NCBI GenBank assembly: GCA_045648025.1
Contig: JAZRNH010000052.1
Coordinates: forward strand, 1-43,065
DNA: 43,065 bases
Direction of reading: 5' to 3'
From: RGIG1681 sp045648025
GTDB lineage: Bacteria; Bacillota; Clostridia; Christensenellales; UBA1242
Each line of letters opens with the position of its first letter. Positions within the stretch are counted from its first letter, which is position 1. Below the pieces are notes generated by a model, which saw only the letters and a program-made list of their open reading frames with translations, had not been told where the DNA came from and did not search any database. Positions 7,015 through 15,091 of this stretch are shown here, piece after piece. The position numbers and the translations under genes are program-made.

Positions 7015-7099
7015 GCGGATGTGGTGAAATTGGCATACACGATAGACTTAGGATCTATTGCCGAAAGGCTTGGGGGTTCAAGTCCCTTCATCCGCACCA
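7015..7099 (+). tRNA. tRNA-Leu(TAG)
   Basis: GCGGATG/CATCCGC acceptor stem, anticodon loop CTTAGGA (TAG), class II variable arm, encoded CCA. Last gene of the operon. Its 3' end from 7079 is repeated at 7216. Confidence 0.95.
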
Positions 7100-7141
7100 A
7101 ATCAAAAAAGAGCGAAGGCTCTTTTTTTCATATCTGCAAAT
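7079..7141 (+). repeat. 63-bp direct repeat, copy 1 (tRNA-Leu 3' end plus terminator)
   Basis: It starts in the T arm of tRNA-Leu(TAG) and runs through CCA, the terminator and ATATCTGCAAAT. It matches 7216-7278 at 62 of 63 positions; the one difference is in the terminator loop (GAAGG against GAAAG). Confidence 0.95.
7105..7128 (+). terminator. terminator of the tRNA operon
   Basis: AAAAAGAGC pairs with GCTCTTTTT, loop GAAG, seven Ts. Confidence 0.85.
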
Positions 7142-7215
7142 GAAGTGACAGTTTGAAATATGTGACACTCGCGAATATAATCGCTCGTTATTCCGTCGCA
7201 AATTCTTGCTCCTTA

Positions 7216-7278
7216 CAAGTCCCTTCATCCGCACCAAATCAAAAAAGAGCGAAAGCTCTTTTTTTCATATCTGCAAAT
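7216..7278 (+). repeat. 63-bp direct repeat, copy 2 (orphan tRNA-Leu 3' end)
   Basis: Contains the last part of the T arm, the 3' acceptor strand with CCA, and the terminator, but no 5' half, so it is not a functional tRNA. A 3'-end duplication of a tRNA is typical of an integrase attachment site or of its scar after loss of an element. Confidence 0.9.
7242..7265 (+). terminator. duplicated terminator copy
   Basis: AAAAAGAGC pairs with GCTCTTTTT, loop GAAA; second copy of the tRNA operon terminator, within repeat copy 2. Confidence 0.8.
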
Positions 7279-7358
7279 AAAATGTGATAGCTGAATTAAA
7301 TGTAAATTCAATGTAAATTTGTCAGTTTGTTGTTATAACTTTAAATTTAAAAATAGTA

Positions 7359-7387
7359 TTGAATATATAACAGTTTTGTGTTATAAT
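7359..7387 (+). promoter_or_regulatory. promoter of the HExxH-protein gene
   Basis: TTGAAT (7359-7364), 17-bp spacer, TATAAT (7382-7387). Confidence 0.75.
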
Positions 7388-7422
7388 GTATGTGTCTTTC
7401 AAAAAGGGAGGTATTTATTTTT

Positions 7423-8478
7423 ATGAAAGCAAGAATTAATAGAGGAAATAGCGGTGACGATTTGAAGAGGCAGGAAGAATTAAAACGACAAGATATGCAA
7501 AGGCGACTTCAAAATATAGAAAATGAGTTTGCAAAAAGTTATGGTTTTATGCCAAGAACGGTTGTTTATGCTGATTTTGATAGAGAGTTTAATCGTCAAA
7601 TTATAACAGAATATATTGCTCAACAATATTATCCATTAAACTTAGAAATGGGACTTTCTTTTGAAGAGTTTAGAAATGCAGTTGTTGCTCAAATAGGTAA
7701 AGAGATTGAGGCTGAACTTGATACAATGGAGCATAATGTTAGTGGTTATTTTAGAAAACAATTTCCTGATAAAGTGTTTTTGTTCTCAAACAATTTAAAA
7801 CACAATATGCTTATTGCTAAAAATACATTAAAACATGAAACACTTCATGCTGCTATTTATGACCTTATGCGAGGAAAAATTTCAAGCCTTAAAATTTATA
7901 AGGGCAAACAGCATGATGATGAATTTTTTAAGAATTTGGTAACAGAACATCAAATGAGTCCGCTTGTAAGAAATAGAAATAATATGATTTTAAAAGAAAT
8001 TGGACGACCAGATATGATATTTCAAATGTATTCTTATGAAGAAGAATTTGTTATGTTTAATACTGCTTGTTCAATGCTTGAAGATGAAATTAAAGCAACA
8101 AATCTTAATACCGAAAACATATATAATATTGTTTCAATTTACTTAGGTTCTTCTGGTGTTCAGTTTAAGCCAATGGTTGATGAAAAAACAGTTGATGTTT
8201 ATGGAGTTCAAGTTCCATTAAAAAGTTATTTAAAAACATACTACGATCATCTTAGAGGTCCAGTTGATGGATATGATGAAAAAGATAAATCAATAAGAGC
8301 TGTGCTTGAAAACTTTGATACAAAAGATATTAAATTTGAAGATAATGGCTCAAAAATTCCAGAACTTCTTGAAGAATTATCAGATTATGTATTAAGACAA
8401 CAATTGACCAAAGAGAGTATTAGAAAGATAGTTAATTCTTTTTGTGCAAAATACAAAATTGGACCAAACTTTAATTAG
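7423..8478 (+). CDS. uncharacterised protein with HExxH motif (possible zinc metallopeptidase)
   Basis: 351 residues from ATG 7423, preceded by GGGAGG at good spacing. I do not recognise the family. It opens with a charged, helical segment. Mid-protein, LKHETLHAAIYD holds His138-Glu139-x-x-His142, the zincin signature, in a helix-like context. About 65 residues later YSYEEEFVMF (Glu206-208) offers a candidate third zinc ligand, as in gluzincins. No signal peptide or membrane segment is seen, so it should be cytoplasmic. Own promoter and terminator; flanked by the tRNA operon and an inositol-phosphatase gene. The HExxH could be chance, since the motif is short. Confidence 0.55.
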   Translation: MKARINRGNSGDDLKRQEELKRQDMQRRLQNIENEFAKSYGFMPRTVVYADFDREFNRQIITEYIAQQYYPLNLEMGLSFEEFRNAVVAQIGKEIEAELDTMEHNVSGYFRKQFPDKVFLFSNNLKHNMLIAKNTLKHETLHAAIYDLMRGKISSLKIYKGKQHDDEFFKNLVTEHQMSPLVRNRNNMILKEIGRPDMIFQMYSYEEEFVMFNTACSMLEDEIKATNLNTENIYNIVSIYLGSSGVQFKPMVDEKTVDVYGVQVPLKSYLKTYYDHLRGPVDGYDEKDKSIRAVLENFDTKDIKFEDNGSKIPELLEELSDYVLRQQLTKESIRKIVNSFCAKYKIGPNFN

Positions 8479-8485
8479 TTAATTA

Positions 8486-8511
8486 AAATCTGCTGTGAGG
8501 CAGATTTTTTT
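8486..8511 (+). terminator. intrinsic terminator
   Basis: AAATCTGC pairs with GCAGATTT, loop TGTGAG, then a T run. Confidence 0.8.
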
Positions 8512-8587
8512 ATTGTATTTATTTTGATGTTGGATTTTAATGTGATATTATTAAAATAGGTCAATTTTAATAAATAAAGAGGATTTT

Positions 8588-9313
8588 ATGAATAAAGAAG
8601 CTAGTTTTTTAAAAAGAATTGTGCTTGATGCAAGTAAACTTATAACAGATGATTTTGAAGTTAAAGCAAAAGACGATAAAGGTGATTTGGTTACAAATTT
8701 TGATTATGAAGTTGAAAAATTTATAATTGATGAGCTTAAAAAAGAATATCCAAATTATGATATTATTAGTGAAGAATTTAACACACATGGAAAACTTTCT
8801 GAGAACTGTTTTGTTATTGATCCTATTGACGGAACAATAAATTTTGCAAACAAACTTCCAGAATGGGTTATTCAAGTTGCAATGGTTTCAGGCGGTGAAG
8901 TGATTGCTGCTGTTGTGTATGCTCCAAAGATTAAAGAAATGTATGTGGCTGACAAAGCTGCAGCTTATTTAAATGGCAAAAAGATTATGGTTAACAATTT
9001 GCCAATTAAAAAATGTTTGTATGAAATTGATGGGAAAAGCAGGGTGACAGCCATTGAAAGAATGCTTCCATATACAAGACATTTTAGAAATGTTGGTTGT
9101 GCAGGTTATTCATTTGCTGCAGTTGCTGCTGGAAAGTTTGGTGGTGCGATTTTTAGAAACGAAACTTTGTGGGATTATATTCCAGGAATGTTTATTGCAA
9201 AACAAGCAGGTGCTTTTGTTATTGATGAAATTGGAGCACATATTGTTGCAAATTCAAAAGAATTTGCTATTTTGTTATATCAAGAAGCAACCTTTAAAGA
9301 AGGCGATAAATAA
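8588..9313 (+). CDS. inositol-monophosphatase family phosphatase
   Basis: 241 residues. Mg2+/Li+-type sugar-phosphate phosphatase fold: Glu62-Glu63 (SEEFN), the DPIDGT metal motif at residues 78-83, and a C-terminal LWDYIPG...AGA segment corresponding to the WDxAAG motif, with Tyr-Ile-Pro replacing the usual small residues. Relatives dephosphorylate inositol-1-phosphate, histidinol phosphate, PAP or fructose-1,6-bisphosphate; the substrate here is open. Start ATG 8588 with AGAGGA upstream. Followed by about 135 bp of AT-rich spacer without features. Confidence 0.85.
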   Translation: MNKEASFLKRIVLDASKLITDDFEVKAKDDKGDLVTNFDYEVEKFIIDELKKEYPNYDIISEEFNTHGKLSENCFVIDPIDGTINFANKLPEWVIQVAMVSGGEVIAAVVYAPKIKEMYVADKAAAYLNGKKIMVNNLPIKKCLYEIDGKSRVTAIERMLPYTRHFRNVGCAGYSFAAVAAGKFGGAIFRNETLWDYIPGMFIAKQAGAFVIDEIGAHIVANSKEFAILLYQEATFKEGDK

Positions 9314-9449
9314 TGCAAAATTTTAACAAAAATAACAAATTTTGTTATAAATTTTATTAAATTTAATATAAAAATGCGATTTTATTTAAATTTAAAAAAT
9401 ATAAAATCTACAAAATTAAGTTTTTAAAATATAACTATTGGAGTTCGGT

Positions 9450-9980
9450 ATGAAAGTTTTAATTGGAACAAAAAATCCTGGCAAAATTGAAGCTGCAAAA
9501 TTGGCAGCAGAAAAATATTTTAATGATGTAGAAGTTGTTGGAATTCCTGTTCCGTCAAATGTTGCAGATGAGCCAGTCAATGATGAAATTTATCAAGGTG
9601 CATTAAACAGGGTTGATGGGCTTATTGCTTATGCAAAAGAAAATAATGTTGAAGCAGATATGTTTTTTGCAATTGAATCAGGAATCACAAATAAGTTTGG
9701 AAAATGGTGTATTGTTAATATTGCGGTTATTAAAGATAAAACTGGCTATGAAAGTTTTGGTATGGGTCCAGTTTTTCCGGTTCCAGATAGGTTGGTTAAG
9801 GAAATTATTGAAGAATCACTTGGTGTTGTGATGGATAGACTTCATTCAGGACATGAGCTTAGCAAAGGCAAAGGTGGAATCAGTTTGCTTACTCATGGTG
9901 AAATTTCTAGAATTGATATTTCCAAAGAAGCATTTATTATGGCTCTCACTGAGTTTATTAATGATAATTGGCGAGATTAA
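9450..9980 (+). CDS. yjjX: inosine/xanthosine triphosphatase, YjjX (DUF84) family
   Basis: 176 residues from ATG 9450 (GGAG 12 nt upstream). The N-terminal KVLIGTKNPGKIEAAK is the phosphate-binding GTxNPxK signature. DEPVNDEIYQGALNRV and FFAIESGI match the substrate-pocket segments of the family, which hydrolyses ITP and XTP to keep deaminated purines out of nucleic acids. It is a separate gene but thematically joins the MazG and Nudix genes near 14.8-16.2 kb. Confidence 0.85.
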   Translation: MKVLIGTKNPGKIEAAKLAAEKYFNDVEVVGIPVPSNVADEPVNDEIYQGALNRVDGLIAYAKENNVEADMFFAIESGITNKFGKWCIVNIAVIKDKTGYESFGMGPVFPVPDRLVKEIIEESLGVVMDRLHSGHELSKGKGGISLLTHGEISRIDISKEAFIMALTEFINDNWRD

Positions 9981-10053
9981 TTTTTAAAACTGGTTAATTT
10001 TGTTAAACAAATATAATTTATTGTGATAAAATAAATTTGTATAAGGAGTTTTT

Positions 10054-10473
10054 ATGTTTAAAAGATTTGATGGAAAAACCGCTTGGTGGCTTTGGCTTTT
10101 GTTTATGCTTTATAATTTGATTCCGGTTGGAATAATTGTTTTTGATAAGGATTTCATTTGGAATTTTGAGAGTATTATTTCATTTGCAGTGCTTTATGCA
10201 TTAAATATTATCTGGCTTCCAATTTTGATTAGAGATTGGGTTGATGTTTATGAAAATCACTTTGTTTTTTATTATGGATTTGCAAAATATGTTGTTTATT
10301 TTGATGATATAGTTTCAATTTCAAAAAGTCATAATCCAATTTCGGCAACAGCAAATTCTTTTGATAGAATTCATGTTGTAACAAAGAAAAAAGGTTTTTA
10401 TTTGTCACTTTATAAAAATGATGAATTTATCACACTTGTAAGTTCAAAAATAAAAACAACAGAAGATAAATAA
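10054..10473 (+). CDS. small membrane protein with YyaB-like PH domain
   Basis: 139 residues, start ATG 10054 after AAGGAG. Two hydrophobic helices at about residues 11-32 and 40-60 are followed by a soluble C-terminal domain. Its segment SISKSHNPISATANSFDRI and the following LSLYKNDEFI resemble the bacterial PH (YyaB-like, bPH_4) family. The function of that family is not established. Own terminator at 10480-10510. Confidence 0.6.
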   Translation: MFKRFDGKTAWWLWLLFMLYNLIPVGIIVFDKDFIWNFESIISFAVLYALNIIWLPILIRDWVDVYENHFVFYYGFAKYVVYFDDIVSISKSHNPISATANSFDRIHVVTKKKGFYLSLYKNDEFITLVSSKIKTTEDK

Positions 10474-10479
10474 AAATTT

Positions 10480-10510
10480 AAATTCTCAGTTTTTTTGCTG
10501 AGAATTTTTT
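10480..10510 (+). terminator. intrinsic terminator
   Basis: AAATTCTCAG pairs with CTGAGAATTT and ends in a T run. Confidence 0.8.
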
Positions 10511-10550
10511 ATTGTTATTTATATTTCTAAAAAAATACACATAAAATTGG

Positions 10551-10580
10551 TTACAAATAGTTGTTTATGTATGTTATAAT
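10551..10580 (+). promoter_or_regulatory. promoter of the degV gene
   Basis: TTACAA (10551-10556), 18-bp spacer, TATAAT (10575-10580). Confidence 0.65.
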
Positions 10581-10611
10581 TTGTGTGTAATACATCTTTT
10601 AAGGAGAATTT

Positions 10612-11442
10612 ATGCTTAGAATAATAGTTGATTCTGGAAGCAGTATCAAACAAGATGAAAAAGAAAGTTATAATGTTGATATTATTCCACTTAGATATAT
10701 GATGGGAGATGAAGAATATCTTGATGGAGTTGATTTGTCAATTGATGAATTTTATAAACTTTTAATTGAGCATAAACATTTTCCAAAAACATCACTTCCA
10801 AATTTGGAAGAACTTAAAGCCATGGTTGATGGATATGTGTCTGCCGGTGACGATGTTATTGTTGTGACAATTTCATCAAAAATATCTGGAACTCACAGTG
10901 CGATTTCTAAAATGTTTGAAGAATATAAAACTGTTAGGGTGATTGATTCACTTTCGGCTGTTGGTGGTATCAAACTCATTGTTAAAGAAATCAATAAAAT
11001 GAGAGATAAGTCACTTGATGAAATTGTTGAAAGATTAGAAAAATTTATTCCAAGAATCAGAATTTTTGCTATTCCAGAAACTCTTCATTATTTGCTTAAA
11101 GGCGGAAGACTTTCAAAAAAAGAATGGCTTCTTGGAACAATGCTCAATATTAAACCAATAATAACAATTAAAGAAGGTTTTGTTAAAGTTGCTAGTAAGG
11201 CAATTGGAATAAAAAAGGCAATGAAAACTGTTGTTGAGTTATTAAAAAAACATAAGTGCGATAAAAATTATGCAATTATTCCTTCTTACACATATAACAA
11301 AGAAAATTTGGACAAACTTCTTGAAATGACTGATGATGAATATAAATCTCAAATGATTGAATATGACAATCTTGATCCAGTTATTGCAAGTCATTGGGGA
11401 CCTAATGCTTTTGGATATATTTTTGTAGGTGATGAAGGTTAA
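10612..11442 (+). CDS. DegV/FakB family fatty-acid-binding protein
   Basis: 276 residues, usual length. DegV proteins bind one fatty acid and, as FakB, present it to fatty-acid kinase FakA. The resulting acyl phosphate feeds PlsX and PlsY (plsX is at 32941). Family marks: N-terminal IIVDSGSS, FPKTSLPN, TISSKISGTHSA, LKGGRLSKK, LNIKPII and the C-terminal HWGPNAFGY. Start ATG 10612 with AAGGAG. No FakA gene is nearby, so whether it works as FakB or binds another lipid is open. Confidence 0.88.
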   Translation: MLRIIVDSGSSIKQDEKESYNVDIIPLRYMMGDEEYLDGVDLSIDEFYKLLIEHKHFPKTSLPNLEELKAMVDGYVSAGDDVIVVTISSKISGTHSAISKMFEEYKTVRVIDSLSAVGGIKLIVKEINKMRDKSLDEIVERLEKFIPRIRIFAIPETLHYLLKGGRLSKKEWLLGTMLNIKPIITIKEGFVKVASKAIGIKKAMKTVVELLKKHKCDKNYAIIPSYTYNKENLDKLLEMTDDEYKSQMIEYDNLDPVIASHWGPNAFGYIFVGDEG

Positions 11443-11478
11443 TATAGTTATATATAAATAACAATTTATGAGGAAATT

Positions 11479-14019
11479 ATGGCAAATGAAGAAATTGTAA
11501 AACCAAAAAAGAAAAAAGGCAAGTTAATAGCGATTTTGTCGGTTGTGATTATTGTTGCAACAGTTTTTTGTTTGTATTCGTTTACAACTGTTTTTGATAG
11601 TTTTTTTGGAAAGAAGTATGAAATAACATTTATTGTTGATGGAAAAGAAACCAAACAAAAGGTTTCATATGGAACGGTTCCTATTTTTGAAGGAAGTTTA
11701 ACAAAAGAACCAACTGCAACTGTTGAATATGTTTTTGATGGTTGGGAGCCAGAACTTAAAAAAGTTGATGGAAAGGCAACATATACCGCAAAATTTAAAG
11801 AAATTGAAAGGCTTTATACGGTTCAAGTAAATATGAATTATGCAGGTGCAGCTGAAATTTCTGGAACAGGAAAGTTGTATCCATACAATTCATCTGCAAC
11901 GATAAAAATTGAATCTGTAAATGCTGGATATATTTTTGAAGGCTTTTATAGCGGAGAAACTTTAATTTCAACAGATACTACAATTACTATTTCTAATATC
12001 AAAATTGACAAAGTTATTACTGCAAAATTTAGTCTTGAAGAATATACAATCACATACAACAATGTTCAAGATGCGACAAATGAAAATCAAACAAAATATG
12101 ATGTTACTGACGGGGTGTTTAAACTTAAAAATTTAAACAGAAGCGGTTATGTGTTTAAAGGTTGGTTTACTGCGGCTGGTTCAACTGGTGAAAAGGTTGA
12201 ATCGATTGATTCTAGTGAATTGAAAAATATTGTGCTTTATGCTAGATGGGAAATGTTGCAATATACAATCACTTATGACTTGAGAGGTGGTTCGGTTGCA
12301 GCAGTAAATCCAACAACTTATAATATTGAAACAGATGACTTTACATTAGTTAATCCAACAAAAGCAGGTGCTGAATTTTTGGGTTGGATTGGAATAGGTT
12401 TAACTGAGCCAACAGAAACAGTTGTTGTCAGAAAGGGTTCTTATGGTGACAGAATTTATACAGCTGTTTGGGTTGGTGATGAAAGGACTATCAATTTGAA
12501 TGTTGATGGCAAATCTGTAACTTCATTTGATATGACACTTGGTGAAACATTAACAAAAGAGGCAATTGATACCAACTTTGATTCTGCTGATTTTGGTATG
12601 ACCGGTTATATTGTTAAAAAATGGTTTACTAATGAAGAATGCACAAACGAATATAATTATAACACTATGATTATGGATGGAAACATCACACTTTATGGCA
12701 AATATGAATATTTGGTTGGTGGAATTTATTTCTATCCTTATATTGAAGAATTTGACCAAAGAGTTGAAGAAGGTACTGTTATAATCAACAGTTTTGAGGA
12801 ACTTGTTGCATACATTGATTATGTTAGATTTTATAATATAACAAAAAAAGTCTGGTTAATTTTGGGGTATTCACATACTGATAGTGTTATTGATGAAATT
12901 GAAAAAGCAGCAAATTATAGAGAATCAATCGAATCAGTATTTTTCAACGGAGCGGCTTCAAGTTTTGGTTCTATGGGAAATAATGGATATTATTATTTAA
13001 CAACAAATTATTTTGAAGGTGAAGCATCGCTTACAGCTGATAGTGATAAGAGTGAAGTTTGTGAACAACAAGAACACTCTGTTTATCAACAAAACAAATC
13101 ACCAAGAGCAAATAATTTTGATGATTTTAAAATAAACAAAATTGAAAAAGAGATCTCAGTTTCAACTTCTGAGCAGTTGGTTCATGTGCTTCAATCTGGT
13201 TATAAACCAAAACCGGTTGCAGGTTCTGCTGCTGAATCTGTATATAATAAAGCAAAAATTGTGCTTCGTGAAATTTGCAATGACACAATGACAGATTTTG
13301 AAAAAATTAGAGCAATTTATGAATGGCTTGTTATGAATGTTGAATATGACAATGCTGCATTAGAATTGTATGGAACAATTCCAAGTTCAGAACTTAAAAA
13401 ATATGATGCTTGGTATGCTGAAGGTGTGTTTAACAATGGAGTTGCTGTTTGTGAAGGTTTTGCAAAAGCATTTAACATACTCGCAAAAATTGAAAATATT
13501 CCATCAATTTATGTTGCTGGTGATGGTCATGCATGGAACAGGGTGTTCTATGAAGGAAAATGGTATGGTATAGATACAACTCATGGCAGCCCAACAGTAA
13601 ACTTTTCACCAAACAAATATGAAATTTTGACATATACAAACTTTATGTTTACAGATGCATACAAAACAACAAATGGTTACACAGCAGACAATTTTTCAGA
13701 GTTTGCTGCAAATAGTGAATCTGCATTTAATGTTTATGCAATGATGGATTACACAGTTGGAACTGACTCATTTGATATGTTTATCAATGAAACAGGTGAA
13801 CTTGAAGCAGTGTTTAAATATGTAAAAAAATACATTGCTGACAATTCATCAAATATTGATGATGTTTATGTAACTTTTGAAATTGCAATGTCAGCGGGTG
13901 TTAATATTGCTCAAAAGGTTGCAGAAGCAAACTCGGCAGCTGGAACTTCTGTTCAAATAACTTATAATGAAGTTGATTCACTTGGAAATTATGTATATTC
14001 ACTCAGAATTGCGGTTTAA
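11479..14019 (+). CDS. membrane-anchored surface protein: InlB-type repeats plus transglutaminase-like domain
   Basis: 846 residues. A Lys-rich N-terminus and one hydrophobic helix (about residues 16-36) predict a signal anchor with the rest outside. Several InlB B-type (Listeria-Bacteroides) repeats follow between about residues 45 and 410. They are recognised by GYxFxGW cores such as GYVFKGWFT and by endings like LYARWE. A spacer leads to a transglutaminase-like domain with an intact triad: GVAVCEGFAKAF (Cys658), GDGHAWNRV (His684) and GIDTTHG (Asp699). In such proteins the domain acts as a peptidase or cross-linker on the cell surface. No LPxTG sorting signal is seen. Start ATG 11479 with GAGGAAA. 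Follows degV by 36 bp, possibly cotranscribed. Confidence 0.8.
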   Translation: MANEEIVKPKKKKGKLIAILSVVIIVATVFCLYSFTTVFDSFFGKKYEITFIVDGKETKQKVSYGTVPIFEGSLTKEPTATVEYVFDGWEPELKKVDGKATYTAKFKEIERLYTVQVNMNYAGAAEISGTGKLYPYNSSATIKIESVNAGYIFEGFYSGETLISTDTTITISNIKIDKVITAKFSLEEYTITYNNVQDATNENQTKYDVTDGVFKLKNLNRSGYVFKGWFTAAGSTGEKVESIDSSELKNIVLYARWEMLQYTITYDLRGGSVAAVNPTTYNIETDDFTLVNPTKAGAEFLGWIGIGLTEPTETVVVRKGSYGDRIYTAVWVGDERTINLNVDGKSVTSFDMTLGETLTKEAIDTNFDSADFGMTGYIVKKWFTNEECTNEYNYNTMIMDGNITLYGKYEYLVGGIYFYPYIEEFDQRVEEGTVIINSFEELVAYIDYVRFYNITKKVWLILGYSHTDSVIDEIEKAANYRESIESVFFNGAASSFGSMGNNGYYYLTTNYFEGEASLTADSDKSEVCEQQEHSVYQQNKSPRANNFDDFKINKIEKEISVSTSEQLVHVLQSGYKPKPVAGSAAESVYNKAKIVLREICNDTMTDFEKIRAIYEWLVMNVEYDNAALELYGTIPSSELKKYDAWYAEGVFNNGVAVCEGFAKAFNILAKIENIPSIYVAGDGHAWNRVFYEGKWYGIDTTHGSPTVNFSPNKYEILTYTNFMFTDAYKTTNGYTADNFSEFAANSESAFNVYAMMDYTVGTDSFDMFINETGELEAVFKYVKKYIADNSSNIDDVYVTFEIAMSAGVNIAQKVAEANSAAGTSVQITYNEVDSLGNYVYSLRIAV

Positions 14020-14061
14020 AAGACCGAATAGTTTTATAATTGTTACCAAAACAAAACTATA

Positions 14062-14090
14062 TTGACAAATTTATTCGTTTGTGATATAAT
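14062..14090 (+). promoter_or_regulatory. promoter of the small paralogue pair
   Basis: TTGACA (14062-14067), 17-bp spacer, TATAAT (14085-14090), only 17 nt before the start codon, so the leader is just long enough for the GAGGT site. An inverted repeat ATAGTTTT/AAAACTAT (14028-14060) lies directly upstream. Confidence 0.8.
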
Positions 14091-14107
14091 ATTTTTGTGA
14101 GGTAATT

Positions 14108-14398
14108 ATGTCAGGAAAAAATAGTAGAGGCGGAAGCTTAAATCGTGTATTGTTTACAAAAACTGGTATGCGAAAAAAGGTTTATAAAAGACTCAAAAAC
14201 AGATTAATTGAAATGGGTTTATCGCAAGACGAAGCAGAAGTAACCGTTGAAGCATTGATTCAAAAACAAATTACAATTAATGATGAGCAAATTAAAGAAG
14301 ATGTTGATTTTATTATCAAATCAGACAAGGAAATTAAAAGATTAACAACAAAAATTGAAAATCAAAACAATTCTGGTCCGCAAGGATTTGGAATGTAA
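14108..14398 (+). CDS. small helical protein of unknown function, paralogue A
   Basis: 96 residues. Not recognised. Basic N-terminus (KNSRGG), then predicted helices around VYKRLKNRLIEMGLSQDEAE and EDVDFIIKSDKEI, and a Gly/Gln-rich tail. It aligns with the next gene over about 55 residues (RLK-x2-L, MG, AE, a D/I-rich segment and a final S-x-EI pattern), so the two look like an old tandem duplication. Cotranscribed with it from one consensus promoter, 17 bp apart. Confidence 0.7.
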   Translation: MSGKNSRGGSLNRVLFTKTGMRKKVYKRLKNRLIEMGLSQDEAEVTVEALIQKQITINDEQIKEDVDFIIKSDKEIKRLTTKIENQNNSGPQGFGM

Positions 14399-14415
14399 AC
14401 AAAGGGAGAAATGAT

Positions 14416-14688
14416 ATGGAACAAAAAGAACCAAAGACATTAAGAGAATTAAAAGCAGATTATAAAGCATTGTATGCTAGACTTAAAGATTATTTGCATT
14501 CAAGAATGGGTTATGATGTTCATATGGCTGAACTTGTAATCACAGATTTGATGGACCAAATGTATATGCATCAAGATGACACAGTTAATGACATGGTTGC
14601 AGATTTGATTAATCTTTCAAATGAAATTTCTTATGCAGAAAAGAAAGAAGCTGCAGAAGCAGCAGTTGATTTGATGTCAAAACAATAA
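14416..14688 (+). CDS. small helical protein of unknown function, paralogue B
   Basis: 90 residues, acidic and almost entirely helical in character: LYARLKDYLHSRMGYDVHMAE, then DMVADLINLSNEI. Start ATG 14416 after GGGAG. Diverged tandem paralogue of the preceding gene, but lacking its basic N-terminus and Gly-rich tail. Followed directly by a strong terminator. No enzyme motif is visible; a regulatory or scaffold role is possible but unsupported. Confidence 0.7.
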   Translation: MEQKEPKTLRELKADYKALYARLKDYLHSRMGYDVHMAELVITDLMDQMYMHQDDTVNDMVADLINLSNEISYAEKKEAAEAAVDLMSKQ

Positions 14689-14700
14689 TTTTATTTATAA

Positions 14701-14730
14701 AGAGCACCAAAAAGTTGGTGTTCTTTTTTT
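14701..14730 (+). terminator. intrinsic terminator
   Basis: GAGCACCAA pairs with TTGGTGTTC (one G-T pair), then seven Ts. Confidence 0.85.
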
Positions 14731-14775
14731 ATTGTGTTAATATAGAAGTATCAAAATATGATAAAATGGGGGTTT

Positions 14776-15090
14776 ATGATGATTGATAAAATTAAATTGT
14801 TTAATGAAAAAAAGTCTGCACACAGCAAACAAATGCCTGTTGCAGCAAGATTGCTTGATGTTCAAAGTGAACTGGGAGAGCTTTCTAAAGAATATTTAAA
14901 ATCAACTAGTTATGGAACTTCTAATTTTGAATTAACTGAAAATTTTGAACTTGAATTTGGAGATGTATTATATTCGCTAATTTCTTTGGGGCTTGAAACA
15001 GGGATTGATATTGAAATGGCTGTTGATAAAATTTTGGCAAAATATCAAAAGAGATTAGATGAAAAAAAGAATATGGGAAGCGGAAGATAA
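14776..15090 (+). CDS. MazG-type nucleotide pyrophosphohydrolase
   Basis: About 104 residues; the start is ATG 14776 or 14779, after GGGGG at 14768-14772. The all-alpha NTP pyrophosphatase signature is clear: DVQSELGELSKEY supplies the ExxE metal ligands and ELEFGDVLYSLISL the ExxD pair, followed by an AVDKILAKYQKRLDEK helix. Such single-domain MazG enzymes hydrolyse (d)NTPs to NMP and PPi. First gene of a three-gene set with a MazG-like protein and a Nudix hydrolase, almost touching the next start. Confidence 0.8.
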   Translation: MMIDKIKLFNEKKSAHSKQMPVAARLLDVQSELGELSKEYLKSTSYGTSNFELTENFELEFGDVLYSLISLGLETGIDIEMAVDKILAKYQKRLDEKKNMGSGR

Positions 15091-15091
15091 T

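Noticed and set aside
6960..7148. Plus-strand 62-codon ORF
   Set aside because: It overlaps tRNA-Leu(TAG) and the operon terminator and has no ribosome site.
14028..14060. ATAGTTTT/AAAACTAT hairpin as a terminator for the surface protein gene
   Set aside because: No T run follows and it abuts a strong promoter; reported only as an inverted repeat.
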